Below the pieces are notes generated by a model. It was not told the origin of the DNA, ran no database searches, and worked only from the letters and a program-made list of their open reading frames with translations. From NCBI GenBank assembly GCA_003225005.1, contig QIAN01000218.1, positions 1-62,790 on the forward strand: a DNA stretch of 62,790 bases. The letters are read 5' to 3'. The stretch comes from Acidobacteriota bacterium (GTDB lineage Bacteria > Acidobacteriota > Terriglobia > Terriglobales > Acidobacteriaceae). Of this stretch, positions 43,555-51,893 are shown piece by piece (position 1 is the first letter of the stretch; each line of letters starts with the position of its first letter). The position numbers and the translations under genes were made by a program.

Positions 43555-43935
43555 ATGGACTATTTGCTCAAGACCGAGCCGTCAGAGTATTCCTTCGCCG
43601 ACCTCGAACGCGACCAGAGTACCGTTTGGGACGGCGTCTCAAATCCACTAGCCCTGAAAAACCTCCGCGCCATGAGACCGGGCGACCGCCTGGTGATTTA
43701 TGAAACCGGAGATCACAAGAGTGCAGTGGGCACCGCGACCGTTGTCTCGGCCGAGATCTCTGACGCCAGGAATCCGCGGGTAAAGATCAAAGCAGGCAAG
43801 GCGTTGGGGAGCGCAGTTACGCTGGCAGAGGTCAAAGCCAACAAGTTGTTTGCGGATTCTCCGCTGGTACGCCAAGGACGACTGAGCGTAGTCCCGCTAA
43901 CCGAAAAGCAATACGGCTTTCTGGCCGGAAGGTAA
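43555..43935 (+). CDS. EVE-domain protein (PUA-like fold)
   Basis: 126 residues from the ATG at 43555. MDYLLKTEPSEYSFADLERD then WDGVSNPLALKNLRAM is a complete EVE domain start, and SPLVRQGRLSVVPLT is its end. EVE proteins bind modified bases in DNA or RNA (5-methylcytosine type or thymocyte nuclear protein 1 relatives). It is cytosolic and complete. The frame is open from 43498 but inside the TrkA remnant. No restriction or modification genes are nearby. Confidence 0.85.
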   Translation: MDYLLKTEPSEYSFADLERDQSTVWDGVSNPLALKNLRAMRPGDRLVIYETGDHKSAVGTATVVSAEISDARNPRVKIKAGKALGSAVTLAEVKANKLFADSPLVRQGRLSVVPLTEKQYGFLAGR

Positions 43936-43948
43936 CCTGGGGGCCTGC

Positions 43949-44515
43949 TTATGCCGCTTTTCCCAACTCCTTGCGGGCTCGGTCCACATCTTCGCTACCC
44001 TGCTGCTTGAACACGGACCGTGCAGTTGCGGCTTGTTCCTCGGTACCCACATTCGCAATGACGAGCGAGCGGCCCTGCCGCAGCAAGTCGTGATAGAACT
44101 GCACATCGTCTTTCGGAACTCCCACATCGAGTGCGTGCTCGGTGACATCCCCTGCCTTCGCTCCCGCGGCGGCACCGCCGAGTCCCAGCGCAGCCGCTGC
44201 GCCCAATCCGATGGCAAACACGGTTCCCACGCCGGGCACAAGAAGGCTAGCTACCGCCGCACCGCCCGCCAGTCCGGCGCTCGCGCCTACGGCTCCGCCG
44301 ACCACCGCGCCCATGGCCTTCCCCATCCCGTCAGGCTCGGCGTCCGTGGTGGGAATGGTCTCAAGCTTTTGCTCAGCGGATCGAGTGCCGTCTCGATCCG
44401 GCAATTCGCCGCTTAGAAAGATGATGGACTGCTGCGTCATGCCGCTGCCCAACAAAGCTTCAACCGCCTGCTCGGCCGAAGCCAGCGAGGGAAAGATTCC
44501 GACCACACTTTGCAT
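43949..44515 (-). CDS. Glycine-zipper stress-type membrane protein
   Basis: 188 residues. An N-terminal GSP17M/YflT-like domain (QSVVGIFPSLASAEQAVEAL, then FLSGELPDRDG) is followed by two Gly/Ala-rich membrane segments (about 70-115) of glycine-zipper type and a C-terminal soluble part (DVGVPKDDVQFYHDLLRQGR). GGAGG is four bases before the ATG at 44515. Proteins of this kind are linked to general stress, but no mechanism is known. Confidence 0.78.
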   Translation of the reverse strand: MQSVVGIFPSLASAEQAVEALLGSGMTQQSIIFLSGELPDRDGTRSAEQKLETIPTTDAEPDGMGKAMGAVVGGAVGASAGLAGGAAVASLLVPGVGTVFAIGLGAAAALGLGGAAAGAKAGDVTEHALDVGVPKDDVQFYHDLLRQGRSLVIANVGTEEQAATARSVFKQQGSEDVDRARKELGKAA

Positions 44516-44631
44516 GGGGCCTCCTGCGTCGGGATGTGCCGATGCCAAACCTTGCAACCTTATGATTGCCTTCCCCGCATAAGAGTTGCCGCGATTTACT
44601 TTCTACGTGACGGGCAATCCTGACGGCAGCT

Positions 44632-45022
44632 TTAGCACCACTTGTCCGGAAAGACGAAGACGGTTCTTGCCAGCTCCGATTTCAATGTGGTTTCCCGGTA
44701 GTAACGATTCAGGATGCCGTCTTTCCACACCAGAAGATCCGGATTCTGACGGGCAAATTCATCCCAATCCGCGCCCTGAGATCCGGCCATACGTTCGCGA
44801 ATCAAGAAGAAAGTATGCGTGCGTGATGGTCTCGTGGTAGAGCTGTGCCTTCCCACGGGCGGCGGCGAATCGTTTCAAGGCCGTGGCAAATCTCTCCAGG
44901 GCTGGAAGAGCCGGATATTCGCACAGATAGGCAAACGCCAGGCGGACATGGTCCACGTGGTGGAAAGAGTCTTCCGCAGTAGCATCATTTTCAAAGCGCT
45001 GGATAATTTCTTGATGGGTCAT
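44632..45022 (-). pseudogene. Conserved hypothetical protein, split by a frameshift
   Basis: The 5' half reads MTHQEIIQRFENDATAEDSF, HVDHVRLAFAYLCEYP and QLYHETITHAYF; the 3' half, in another frame, reads ERMAGSQGADWDEFARQNPD and LLVWKDGILNRYY...FVFPDKWC. Together they form one conserved family of about 130 residues with unknown function. The shift is near 44805-44815, in the run TTTCTTCTTG. It may be a sequencing or assembly error, since both halves are well kept. The start overlaps the end of the DoxX gene by 32 bases. Confidence 0.75.
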
Positions 45023-45377
45023 GGCAAGACTTGCTCGCGCTCTTATCCTTGCCTATGGCGACTGCCCAGGCCGCCACCGTGTAGATGGCAAGTTCGCCGA
45101 CATTGGGCATCCCGCGCAGCCAGTGAACGATCATGGCCAGCACAAACGTGCCGGCTAAAATCCAGGCGCCGCGGGCGGCGGTTCGTGGAATGAGCAGAAG
45201 TACGGAGCCGATGATCTCACCCCATCCCAGTAGCAGACGCAGCACATCAGGCATGTGAGTCTGGGAGAAATCTTGGCGTGCGCCCGGCATCAGAAACAGA
45301 ATGGCTTCCATGAGAATTACCAAGCCCAAGGTCCATTGCAGACCGGTCAGGGCGGCTTTCATGCGTTGTTCTGACAT
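44991..45377 (-). CDS. DoxX-family membrane protein
   Basis: 128 residues from the ATG at 45377. Four membrane helices with the DoxX pattern (LQWTLGLVILMEAILFL, then LLGWGEIIGSVLLLIP and GAWILAGTFVLAMIVH). DoxX relatives sit in the membrane and are linked to thiosulfate or redox functions, but many are uncharacterised. AAAAAGG lies eight bases upstream. It follows the putative repressor gene by 13 bases and is likely in its operon. Confidence 0.8.
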   Translation of the reverse strand: MSEQRMKAALTGLQWTLGLVILMEAILFLMPGARQDFSQTHMPDVLRLLLGWGEIIGSVLLLIPRTAARGAWILAGTFVLAMIVHWLRGMPNVGELAIYTVAAWAVAIGKDKSASKSCHDPSRNYPAL

Positions 45378-45390
45378 GGGAGAAACCTTT

Positions 45391-45684
45391 TTATTTCTCG
45401 GCTCGGCGCTTGCGGGCAGTCCGTCCCTTGATTTCCTTAAGCCGGTGACTGGCGCCCGAATCGAGATCAAGACCGTAAAACTTCTTCAAATCCTGAATGC
45501 GTTCGAGGGAGGCCGGACTGAACGGGGTCTTTCCGTCGAAGGCGTGGAGCACAATGCCCTCGAGCAGATCACCCAGCGTCATGTCGTGATATTCGGCAAA
45601 GGCCTTGAGAACTTTTATCAGGCGCTTTTGCATGCGCACGCCGGTCTGCACCCGCTCCACCAGCAATGGCGATTCGTCATTCAT
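45391..45684 (-). CDS. Putative ribbon-helix-helix-type regulator
   Basis: About 97 residues from the ATG at 45684. LLVERVQTGVRMQKRLIKVL then KAFAEYHDMTLGDLLEGIVL is compatible with a strand-helix-helix fold; no named family is certain. The rest is basic, ending in RTARKRRAEK. The promoter in front has three TACC boxes with 8-base spacing, which fits autorepression by a protein of this type. Downstream genes are the DoxX and the frameshifted hypothetical gene. The assignment is inference. Confidence 0.55.
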   Translation of the reverse strand: MNDESPLLVERVQTGVRMQKRLIKVLKAFAEYHDMTLGDLLEGIVLHAFDGKTPFSPASLERIQDLKKFYGLDLDSGASHRLKEIKGRTARKRRAEK

Positions 45685-45720
45685 GCGTACCAATGTACCT
45701 AGATACCAACAAAATGTCAA
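45682..45720 (-). promoter_or_regulatory. Sigma-70 promoter with three phased TACC boxes
   Basis: On the minus strand TTGACA (45715-45720) and TACATT (45692-45697) are 17 bases apart, near-consensus. Transcription would begin about at the ATG (45684), giving a leaderless message. On the plus strand TACC occurs at 45688-45691, 45696-45699 and 45704-45707, exactly 8 bases apart, covering the -10 and spacer. This looks like an operator. Confidence 0.6.
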
Positions 45721-45847
45721 GCAGTAGAAAGAGGCGCGGCCTGCTCCGCGGACAGCGATTGCGGGTGCCCTGCTTTATAATCGCGTTTCCGTATTTCCCT
45801 TTGGATGTTGCGCGCAGTTGGACGCGATTCCCCGCAAAAGGAGCCGA

Positions 45848-47398
45848 TTGGCACTCGACGAGAAAATCTACGAACTCAGGCGCGAGAAGCTGAAGCAGAT
45901 TGAAGCGCTGGGCCAGCCCTCGTATCCGACCAAGTACGAATTCACCCACACGGTCCCACAGATTCTGGCGCAGTACTCCGACCAGACGGCCGAGCAAATG
46001 GAGAACCCGCGCGTGCCCGTACGCGTGCCCGGTCGCATCATGGCTATTCGCTTGATGGGTAAGGCCGGATTCGCGCACCTCCAGCAGGACGGGCAACGCC
46101 TGCAGATTTACGTGAAGAAGGATGCTGTCGGCGATATGGGATTTGAGCTTTACAAGCTGCTCGATCTCGGTGACCACATCGGGGTCAGCGGATATTTATT
46201 TCGCACGCGCACCGGGGAATTGACTGTTCACGTCGAGGAAATCACATTTCTCAGCAAAGACCTTCTTCCCTTGCCCGAGAAGTGGCACGGTCTCAGCGAT
46301 GTTGAATTGCGCTACCGGCAGCGCTACCTAGACCTGGTGATGAATCCCGAGGTCCGGGAGGTGTTCCTGAAGCGCGGCAAGCTGATGCAGTCGCTGCGGC
46401 GAAGCTTGGATGCTCAGGGATTCGTTGAAGTAGAGACTCCGATGATGCAAGCGATCGCCGGCGGGGCCGTGGCGCGGCCGTTTGTTACGCACCACAACAC
46501 GCTCGACATGGACCTCTATTTGCGGATCGCGCCGGAGCTCTACTTGAAGCGGCTGACCGTAGGAGGTTTTGACCGGGTTTACGAAATCAATCGGAATTTT
46601 CGCAACGAAGGGCTGGGCTGGCGCTGGAATCCTGAGTTCACCATGCTCGAGTTTTACCAGGCCTATACGAACTATCGCGGCGTGATGGATCTTACGCAGA
46701 ATCTGATCGAGCAGGCGGCGAAAGACGTGACGGGCGGAACCAAGACCAAGTGGAGAGATCAGGAAATTGAGTGGGCCGGCTCGAACTGGCGGCGCATGAC
46801 CATGCGCGAGGCGATCATTCAACACTGGCCGGAAGCCGCGGGCGCAAAGCCTGTGCTGGCCGATTTTGGCTCACACGATGGGGTCAAGAAGCTGGTGGAG
46901 CGATTCAATTCTGTGCACAAGCACATGGCATACGATCCCAGCGGGCCAGTCGGCAAGACTGTCGCCGGGTTGTTCGAGGCGGTGGCCGAGGAACATCTGA
47001 CCCAGCCGACGATCATCTACGAATTTCCAACCGCCGTGTCACCGCTTTCCAAGCAGAAGCCGGACGAGCCGGACTGGACAGAACGATGGGAAATTTTTGC
47101 GGGGCAGATGGAGATCGCCAATGGCTTCAGCGAGTTGAATGATCCCGAAGATCAGCGTAGACGCTTCGAGCAGCAGTTGAAGGAACGTCAGCGCGGAGAT
47201 GAGGAAGCTCACCAGATGGACGAGGACTACATCCGGGCGCTCTCCTACGGGATGCCACCGGCCGGTGGTGTGGGCGTCGGCGTTGACCGGCTCTGCATGC
47301 TGCTCACCGACTCGCACACCATCCGCGATGTGATTCTGTTTCCCTTGTTGCGGCCGGAGAAAAGCTTAACCACAGAGGGCACCGAGGGAAATGCCTGA
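45848..47398 (+). CDS. lysS: Lysyl-tRNA synthetase, class II
   Basis: 516 residues from the TTG at 45848, which has AAGGAG four to five bases upstream; the frame is open from 45818. An N-terminal OB-fold anticodon domain is followed by the class II catalytic domain, with motif 2 (NRNFRNEG then EFTMLEFY) and motif 3 (GVGVGVDRLCML). It charges tRNA-Lys in the cytosol. The C-terminus carries an extra tail (KSLTTEGTEGNA). It is the clearest housekeeping gene here. Confidence 0.97.
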   Translation: MALDEKIYELRREKLKQIEALGQPSYPTKYEFTHTVPQILAQYSDQTAEQMENPRVPVRVPGRIMAIRLMGKAGFAHLQQDGQRLQIYVKKDAVGDMGFELYKLLDLGDHIGVSGYLFRTRTGELTVHVEEITFLSKDLLPLPEKWHGLSDVELRYRQRYLDLVMNPEVREVFLKRGKLMQSLRRSLDAQGFVEVETPMMQAIAGGAVARPFVTHHNTLDMDLYLRIAPELYLKRLTVGGFDRVYEINRNFRNEGLGWRWNPEFTMLEFYQAYTNYRGVMDLTQNLIEQAAKDVTGGTKTKWRDQEIEWAGSNWRRMTMREAIIQHWPEAAGAKPVLADFGSHDGVKKLVERFNSVHKHMAYDPSGPVGKTVAGLFEAVAEEHLTQPTIIYEFPTAVSPLSKQKPDEPDWTERWEIFAGQMEIANGFSELNDPEDQRRRFEQQLKERQRGDEEAHQMDEDYIRALSYGMPPAGGVGVGVDRLCMLLTDSHTIRDVILFPLLRPEKSLTTEGTEGNA

Positions 47399-47563
47399 GT
47401 TGGTCGTTAACAGTACCCAACGATGCACTAGCAGTGGTGCATCACTGCCTCTATACTTTCCTCTAGTTGGGCTTCAGAAGTGGCGGCGCTGCCGTAATGT
47501 CGCATAGCCTCCTGGACGTTGGGTCGGCAGCGCTTTGCAGTTTGCTCTTGCCGCGTGGAATTT
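47399..47563. terminator. Convergent region with two inverted repeats
   Basis: GATGCAC (47422-47428) pairs with GTGCATC (47437-47443); GCGCTGCCG (47486-47494) pairs with CGGCAGCGC (47525-47533), the latter followed by T-rich sequence. They lie between lysS and the oppositely directed cytochrome gene and could act as terminators. The second has a long loop. Confidence 0.35.
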
Positions 47564-47995
47564 CTATTTAATCACTACATTTTTTCTGCGCGGACTCTTG
47601 CCGGGCGCAACCTTGCCCTGCGCCGTTTTTCCCGGCGAGCTTCGGGGCGCCTCATACGGCGGCTGATCGGGACCGAAATTCGCACTCAGATAATCGATAA
47701 GCGCGTCGCGGTCGCTCGGATTGACCAGCGCTCCCCATTTTGTCATCTTGTCGACTTCCTTGGTCCATGCGGCTCTGCTCAGCCGCTGCTGCACGATGAT
47801 GCGCGCCTCGTGACATTCCAGGCACGCAGTAGTCGCCTTCGCCTCGATGGGGCCAGCGGGCAAGTCTTCCGTGGCTTTTGGCGAAGGCGGGACCGCAGAC
47901 TGCGCCCAGAACGGCGGAACACAAGCAACAGCGACCAAAACGGTGCTGAAGATCAGTACAAAGAGATACGGCAACGGGCACCGACTATACGACAC
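47564..47995 (-). CDS. Small c-type cytochrome, sulfite dehydrogenase-associated
   Basis: 143 residues with an N-terminal signal or anchor helix (about 8-30). One haem site, CLECH (58-62). The C-terminal tail is Pro/Lys-rich. It overlaps the 3' end of the sulfite oxidase gene by 11 bases and should be its electron acceptor, like SorB. The distal Met ligand is probably M83 (EVDKMTKWG), which is the only good candidate. The protein would be periplasmic. Confidence 0.82.
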   Translation of the reverse strand: MSYSRCPLPYLFVLIFSTVLVAVACVPPFWAQSAVPPSPKATEDLPAGPIEAKATTACLECHEARIIVQQRLSRAAWTKEVDKMTKWGALVNPSDRDALIDYLSANFGPDQPPYEAPRSSPGKTAQGKVAPGKSPRRKNVVIK

Positions 47996-49136
47996 GGATT
48001 TTCACCTGATCCACGGTGTTATAAAGATAGCCACTGGGATTCCACACCGGCGTGGCCGGCTGGATGCGTCCCTGGGTGTCGGTGGCACGGGACATGACAA
48101 TGTACTCGCCACTTTTAGCCGTCTTCCAGTCATAGGTCCACAGTCGCCATGCATAATGGGCCTGCTCGTGTCCGAGTTTGGCGACACTCCAGGTTGTTCC
48201 GCCGTCGGTCGAGACCTCGACTTTCGCGATGTCCGCTTCACCCGCCCAGGCAGTTCCGTGAATGGATACTTTGCTTCCTTTGACCTTAGCCCCTTCGCTG
48301 GGCCTGGAGATCGCTGACTTAACATTAAGCGCGGTCATCACGTGCGTATCTTCAGGCTTCACCGCATCTCCCGGTTTTGCGGGTTGGTTGGGGAAGCGAT
48401 AGCCCGGACTCATGAAGTTGCCTTCAAACTCCTTCTCGAGCACTCTGATCTCGGTGAGCCATTTGCAAGATGCGGCGCCAATCCAGCCCGGTGCCAGGGC
48501 GCGCGCCGGGAATCCGTGATGCCTGGTCAGAGGGGCTCCGTTCATGTGGGTAGCGATGAGTGTGTCGGAATCGAGCGCTTTTTCGACGGGGATGCTGCGG
48601 ATGAAGGGCGGAACCTTGCCAGGAACTTCATCGAGGCCACGGAACATTACATGCCTCCCTGTGGTCTTTACTCCGGCACGTTGCAATATGTCACGCAATC
48701 GGGGTCCGGAGAACCTCGCAGTGCTCACGGCACCTTTACCCCACTGCACACCGGGCACCTGTGGCCGATAGAGACTTCGTCCATTGCCGGCGCATTCTAG
48801 CGTATTCACCACTTCATGAGTTTCGATCTTCGAAAGCTCCGCCAAGCTCAGAGTGAGGGGCTTCTCTACTTCTCCGCCAATGGTAAGTCTCCAATCCTCT
48901 GGGTTAAGCTCGCTTGGCTCGTGCATGTGGTTGCGTACGAAAAAATGCGGGACCGGCGTGAGCCAGGTATCGAAGTACTCGACTGGCGTTTCCAGGTCGA
49001 CGAAGCGGAACGAACGGACGATCAAGCCATCTTCGCCGGGAATGTCGACAGCTGCCCACGATATGAGAGATGGAGCTGCACTGACTGCGAACGCGGCACC
49101 GGACATCTGCTTCAGGAAATTGCGTCTCGAGTTCAT
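47985..49136 (-). CDS. Periplasmic sulfite oxidase (SorA/SoxC-like)
   Basis: About 383 residues from the ATG at 49136. The N-terminus MNSRRNFLKQMSG is a Tat signal, which fits a folded molybdenum enzyme. The cofactor Cys is in TLECAGNGR (about 115), followed by GAVSTARFSG and the C-terminal Mo-co dimerisation domain (about 265-383). It oxidises sulfite to sulfate and passes electrons to the small cytochrome encoded next. Distinction from SoxC relies on context: no other sox genes are here. Confidence 0.88.
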   Translation of the reverse strand: MNSRRNFLKQMSGAAFAVSAAPSLISWAAVDIPGEDGLIVRSFRFVDLETPVEYFDTWLTPVPHFFVRNHMHEPSELNPEDWRLTIGGEVEKPLTLSLAELSKIETHEVVNTLECAGNGRSLYRPQVPGVQWGKGAVSTARFSGPRLRDILQRAGVKTTGRHVMFRGLDEVPGKVPPFIRSIPVEKALDSDTLIATHMNGAPLTRHHGFPARALAPGWIGAASCKWLTEIRVLEKEFEGNFMSPGYRFPNQPAKPGDAVKPEDTHVMTALNVKSAISRPSEGAKVKGSKVSIHGTAWAGEADIAKVEVSTDGGTTWSVAKLGHEQAHYAWRLWTYDWKTAKSGEYIVMSRATDTQGRIQPATPVWNPSGYLYNTVDQVKIRVV

Positions 49137-49195
49137 AGCGTTTGAGCAGGCTGGGAATGCCACACGATCTCAGGTCTCAGCCTGATTTTAAGTTA

Positions 49196-49252
49196 ACACC
49201 GCCGGCCCGGAAAAGGAGAGTAGCCAAAACCGACAAAAGCGGGCCGACGGCG
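49196..49252 (-). terminator. Possible terminator of the porin gene
   Basis: CGGCCCG (49203-49209) pairs with CGGGCCG (49240-49246), extended by three pairs after one mismatch, in the gap between the porin stop and the sulfite oxidase start. The loop is long (30 bases), and there is no clear T-run. Confidence 0.3.
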
Positions 49253-49284
49253 TTTCCGAAGGGTAGTCGCCCCTCGAAAAGGAA

Positions 49285-50901
49285 TTAGAAGATGTAAATC
49301 GTGTCGAACTGCAAGCGTGTGAGCCAGGGCTCGGTGGTGCCCAGCGGACGCCCGACCAGAGCAGTAAAACCTAACTGCACGCTAGGCTTCAATTGGTAGA
49401 AGGAGATGAACCGGTGCTGCGTGACGTTCGTCCCCTGGCGAATATCGCTGTGGTTGAAATTACCCAACACCGCCTCGCGCTCGATGTAGATGCGGGCATA
49501 TCCGAACTGGAAGTCCCCACTCTTTTGCAGGCGGCCGACGGTTCCTTCGGCCCAATATCCGCGCCGGTAATGCGAATTGCAGGGGGAATTGAGCGTCCGC
49601 TTGAAGGTTTGTGTGGTGGTGTTCGCCGGAACAGCAACGAGGTTGGCGAGGTTGCCGCAGGCCTCGGTATTCTGCACGTAGTCGCCAATAAAGCTCAGCG
49701 GAACACGAGGATGTCCGGTATCAATATCGAGGCGAGCGATGTTGTCGAACAACCCGAACTTCGAGGCAAACTGCGCATTGGTGATGGAGCTGACTCCGGT
49801 CGGGTAGGCTGTTTTGTTTACCGTGACGATGGTGGTCGCAGTGGTCGTGTAGGTTGAGTCCTGAACCGGGTTCCCGACTCCCAATGGAAGCTGACCGGTC
49901 AATGGAGTCTGCGGATTCTTGCTGCTGGCACGCGCGAGAGCCAGTGCAATGGAATCGGAGCCCCGGTAGTCATAGTAGCCGGTGTAGGCGCTCAAGGTCA
50001 TCCGTGGGGCAAGCTGCCACGTCGTCTGCAGTTGGCCACCATACGTGATGGCTTGCGCAATTCTTTTGTCCGTGGCAGAAGTGCCGGCCATTTCGGCGAA
50101 GGGCAATTGAAACCCGACCAGCGCGAAGCGCTTCAGGACGGGTGTATCCAGGTTGAAGGCCAGGGTTTCGGCTGCGCCCTCAGGGTTCAAGTCCTTATCC
50201 CAGGTGAGTTCGGTGTTGTACCAGGGATAGCGAAATTTGCCGCCGGTAAGGGTAAGGGGCTTGAAGTCCTTGGGCGTGAATTCCACAAACGCCTGGTCTA
50301 AAGCAACGGCCTTGCGGGTGTAGAAGCCGGTGAGATTTTGATTGGTGCTTGTGGGGTCGTTGATGTCGCCGCTCGCGAGTGTGAGGCCGGTTCGGAATTG
50401 CTCGCCGAGAGTGGCGAGTACGTTAAAGCGTGCACGAACACGGGCGCGCGCACGTTCCAGAGATTCATCCGAGGGGCCGCCGAAGAAGGGCTCTGCGCGA
50501 AGACGTACGTCGCCGCTGAAAGAGATCGGGCCGATGCCTTTGATTTGTCGCTCAACGTTCCGAATCCGTTCATCGGAGCTGCCGGCGTTCTGGTTAGTCT
50601 TGTCTGTTGGCGCTTCTTGGAGGTTGGTCGCGACGGTTGCGGGCGAATCCGATGCTGCGCCGGCGGCCTGGTCTTTGCTCTTCAATTGCGCCTGCAACGC
50701 CTGAATCTGCTGTTGCTGTGCGGCGAGAGCGTCTTTGAGCTCCTGGATGTCGGCTGCGGTGACGGGCGGCTGGGCCGGAGCCGCGGCAGCATATCCCTTG
50801 GGTGGAACAGCGCTCGACGAGGTCTCGGTCTGTCCCTGGGCGGCAGCGGTCCACGCCGCCAGCGTGAGGGTCGTGAAGAGCAGGCTCTTGCTGAGTTTCA
50901 T
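49285..50901 (-). CDS. Outer-membrane porin with N-terminal coiled coil
   Basis: 538 residues. A signal peptide (about 1-23) is followed by a Pro/Ala-rich stretch, a coiled coil (ADIQELKDALAAQQQQIQAL) and a beta-barrel of alternating strands (for example GDVRLRAEPFFGG) ending in an aromatic residue (IYIF), as needed for BAM insertion. It resembles the putative porin family common in acidobacteria. Its place beside the sulfur genes suggests sulfonate or sulfate passage, but this is inference. Confidence 0.82.
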   Translation of the reverse strand: MKLSKSLLFTTLTLAAWTAAAQGQTETSSSAVPPKGYAAAAPAQPPVTAADIQELKDALAAQQQQIQALQAQLKSKDQAAGAASDSPATVATNLQEAPTDKTNQNAGSSDERIRNVERQIKGIGPISFSGDVRLRAEPFFGGPSDESLERARARVRARFNVLATLGEQFRTGLTLASGDINDPTSTNQNLTGFYTRKAVALDQAFVEFTPKDFKPLTLTGGKFRYPWYNTELTWDKDLNPEGAAETLAFNLDTPVLKRFALVGFQLPFAEMAGTSATDKRIAQAITYGGQLQTTWQLAPRMTLSAYTGYYDYRGSDSIALALARASSKNPQTPLTGQLPLGVGNPVQDSTYTTTATTIVTVNKTAYPTGVSSITNAQFASKFGLFDNIARLDIDTGHPRVPLSFIGDYVQNTEACGNLANLVAVPANTTTQTFKRTLNSPCNSHYRRGYWAEGTVGRLQKSGDFQFGYARIYIEREAVLGNFNHSDIRQGTNVTQHRFISFYQLKPSVQLGFTALVGRPLGTTEPWLTRLQFDTIYIF

Positions 50902-51131
50902 AGAAGTACAGTCCTCTCCTTAATTCTCTTTATTCTGAACGTCCTGCATTACCCGGATGATGAACAAAACTTTGTTTCGCCGCTGTGACATGCCCGCCGC
51001 AGTCACGCCACCTTACATCATTATCACCATCGACATAGTAGAGATTATCGAAAATTGTCATCCCGCCAAATCTCGTCAAATTTTCTTTTAAGGGATCGCG
51101 CAGTTCCCTGCCCGAAAGCCCTGGCAGTCGG

Positions 51132-51893
51132 TTACGTGGCGGCTGTCAACCCCCACTTGTGCTGCAGGCGCTTTTCCATGGATTTGAAAATCAGACCGTC
51201 CACAATGTAGCCGAGACCAATGATCAGGATCATGACAGCGATCACAGCATTCATGTTGCTGGTCTCTCGCCCCATCATGAGCACTTGTCCCAGTCCGAGG
51301 CTCACATAAAGCATTTCCGCCGTGATCAGGGAGCGCCAGGCGAAGGCCCAGCCCTGTTTCAATCCGGAGACGATAAAGGGTAGGCTGGCGGGCAACAGCA
51401 CATGCCAGAACAATTGGAATCCGCGAGCCCCGAGGTTGCGTCCCGCCATGCCGTAGATTTTGGGCATTTGCTTGCGCCCGTCTTCCATGGCCAAAGTAAC
51501 CGACAGCAGCGATCCCATGATCACCACAAAGAGAATGGCCTTTTGGTTGAGGCCGAACCACAATAGCGCCAGAGGCCACCAGCAAATGCTGGGCAAGCTC
51601 TGCAGACTCACCAGCAGTCCGCCCATCGTTTCTTCGAGAAACTTATTACTGGCCACGCCTAACCCCAGAATCATGCCGGCGACGACAGAAATCGCGTAAC
51701 CGATCAACACCCGACGCATACTGACGGCGATGGCAATCCAGTAGCTATGGTCAGAAAAGCCGTAATACAGCTCCTGCGCCACTCCCCAGGGCGTAGGAAA
51801 TAAGTAAGGCGGCCAGATTTTGAGCTGTGCCAGAAGTGCCCATAGGCCGAACAGACAAGTGTAGAAGATGACGAGTCGGGCCGCGCGCTTCAT
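51132..51893 (-). CDS. ssuC: ABC transporter permease, sulfonate/nitrate type
   Basis: 253 residues with six membrane helices and the BPD-type EAA motif (NLGARGFQLFWHVLLPASLPFI). It matches the TauC/SsuC/NrtB family. The start overlaps the ATPase gene's end by ATGA (51890-51893). It imports an organosulfonate, taurine-like or related substrate in the SsuABC arrangement. The gene symbol is by analogy; nitrate or thiamine-precursor transporters have the same fold. Confidence 0.82.
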   Translation of the reverse strand: MKRAARLVIFYTCLFGLWALLAQLKIWPPYLFPTPWGVAQELYYGFSDHSYWIAIAVSMRRVLIGYAISVVAGMILGLGVASNKFLEETMGGLLVSLQSLPSICWWPLALLWFGLNQKAILFVVIMGSLLSVTLAMEDGRKQMPKIYGMAGRNLGARGFQLFWHVLLPASLPFIVSGLKQGWAFAWRSLITAEMLYVSLGLGQVLMMGRETSNMNAVIAVMILIIGLGYIVDGLIFKSMEKRLQHKWGLTAAT

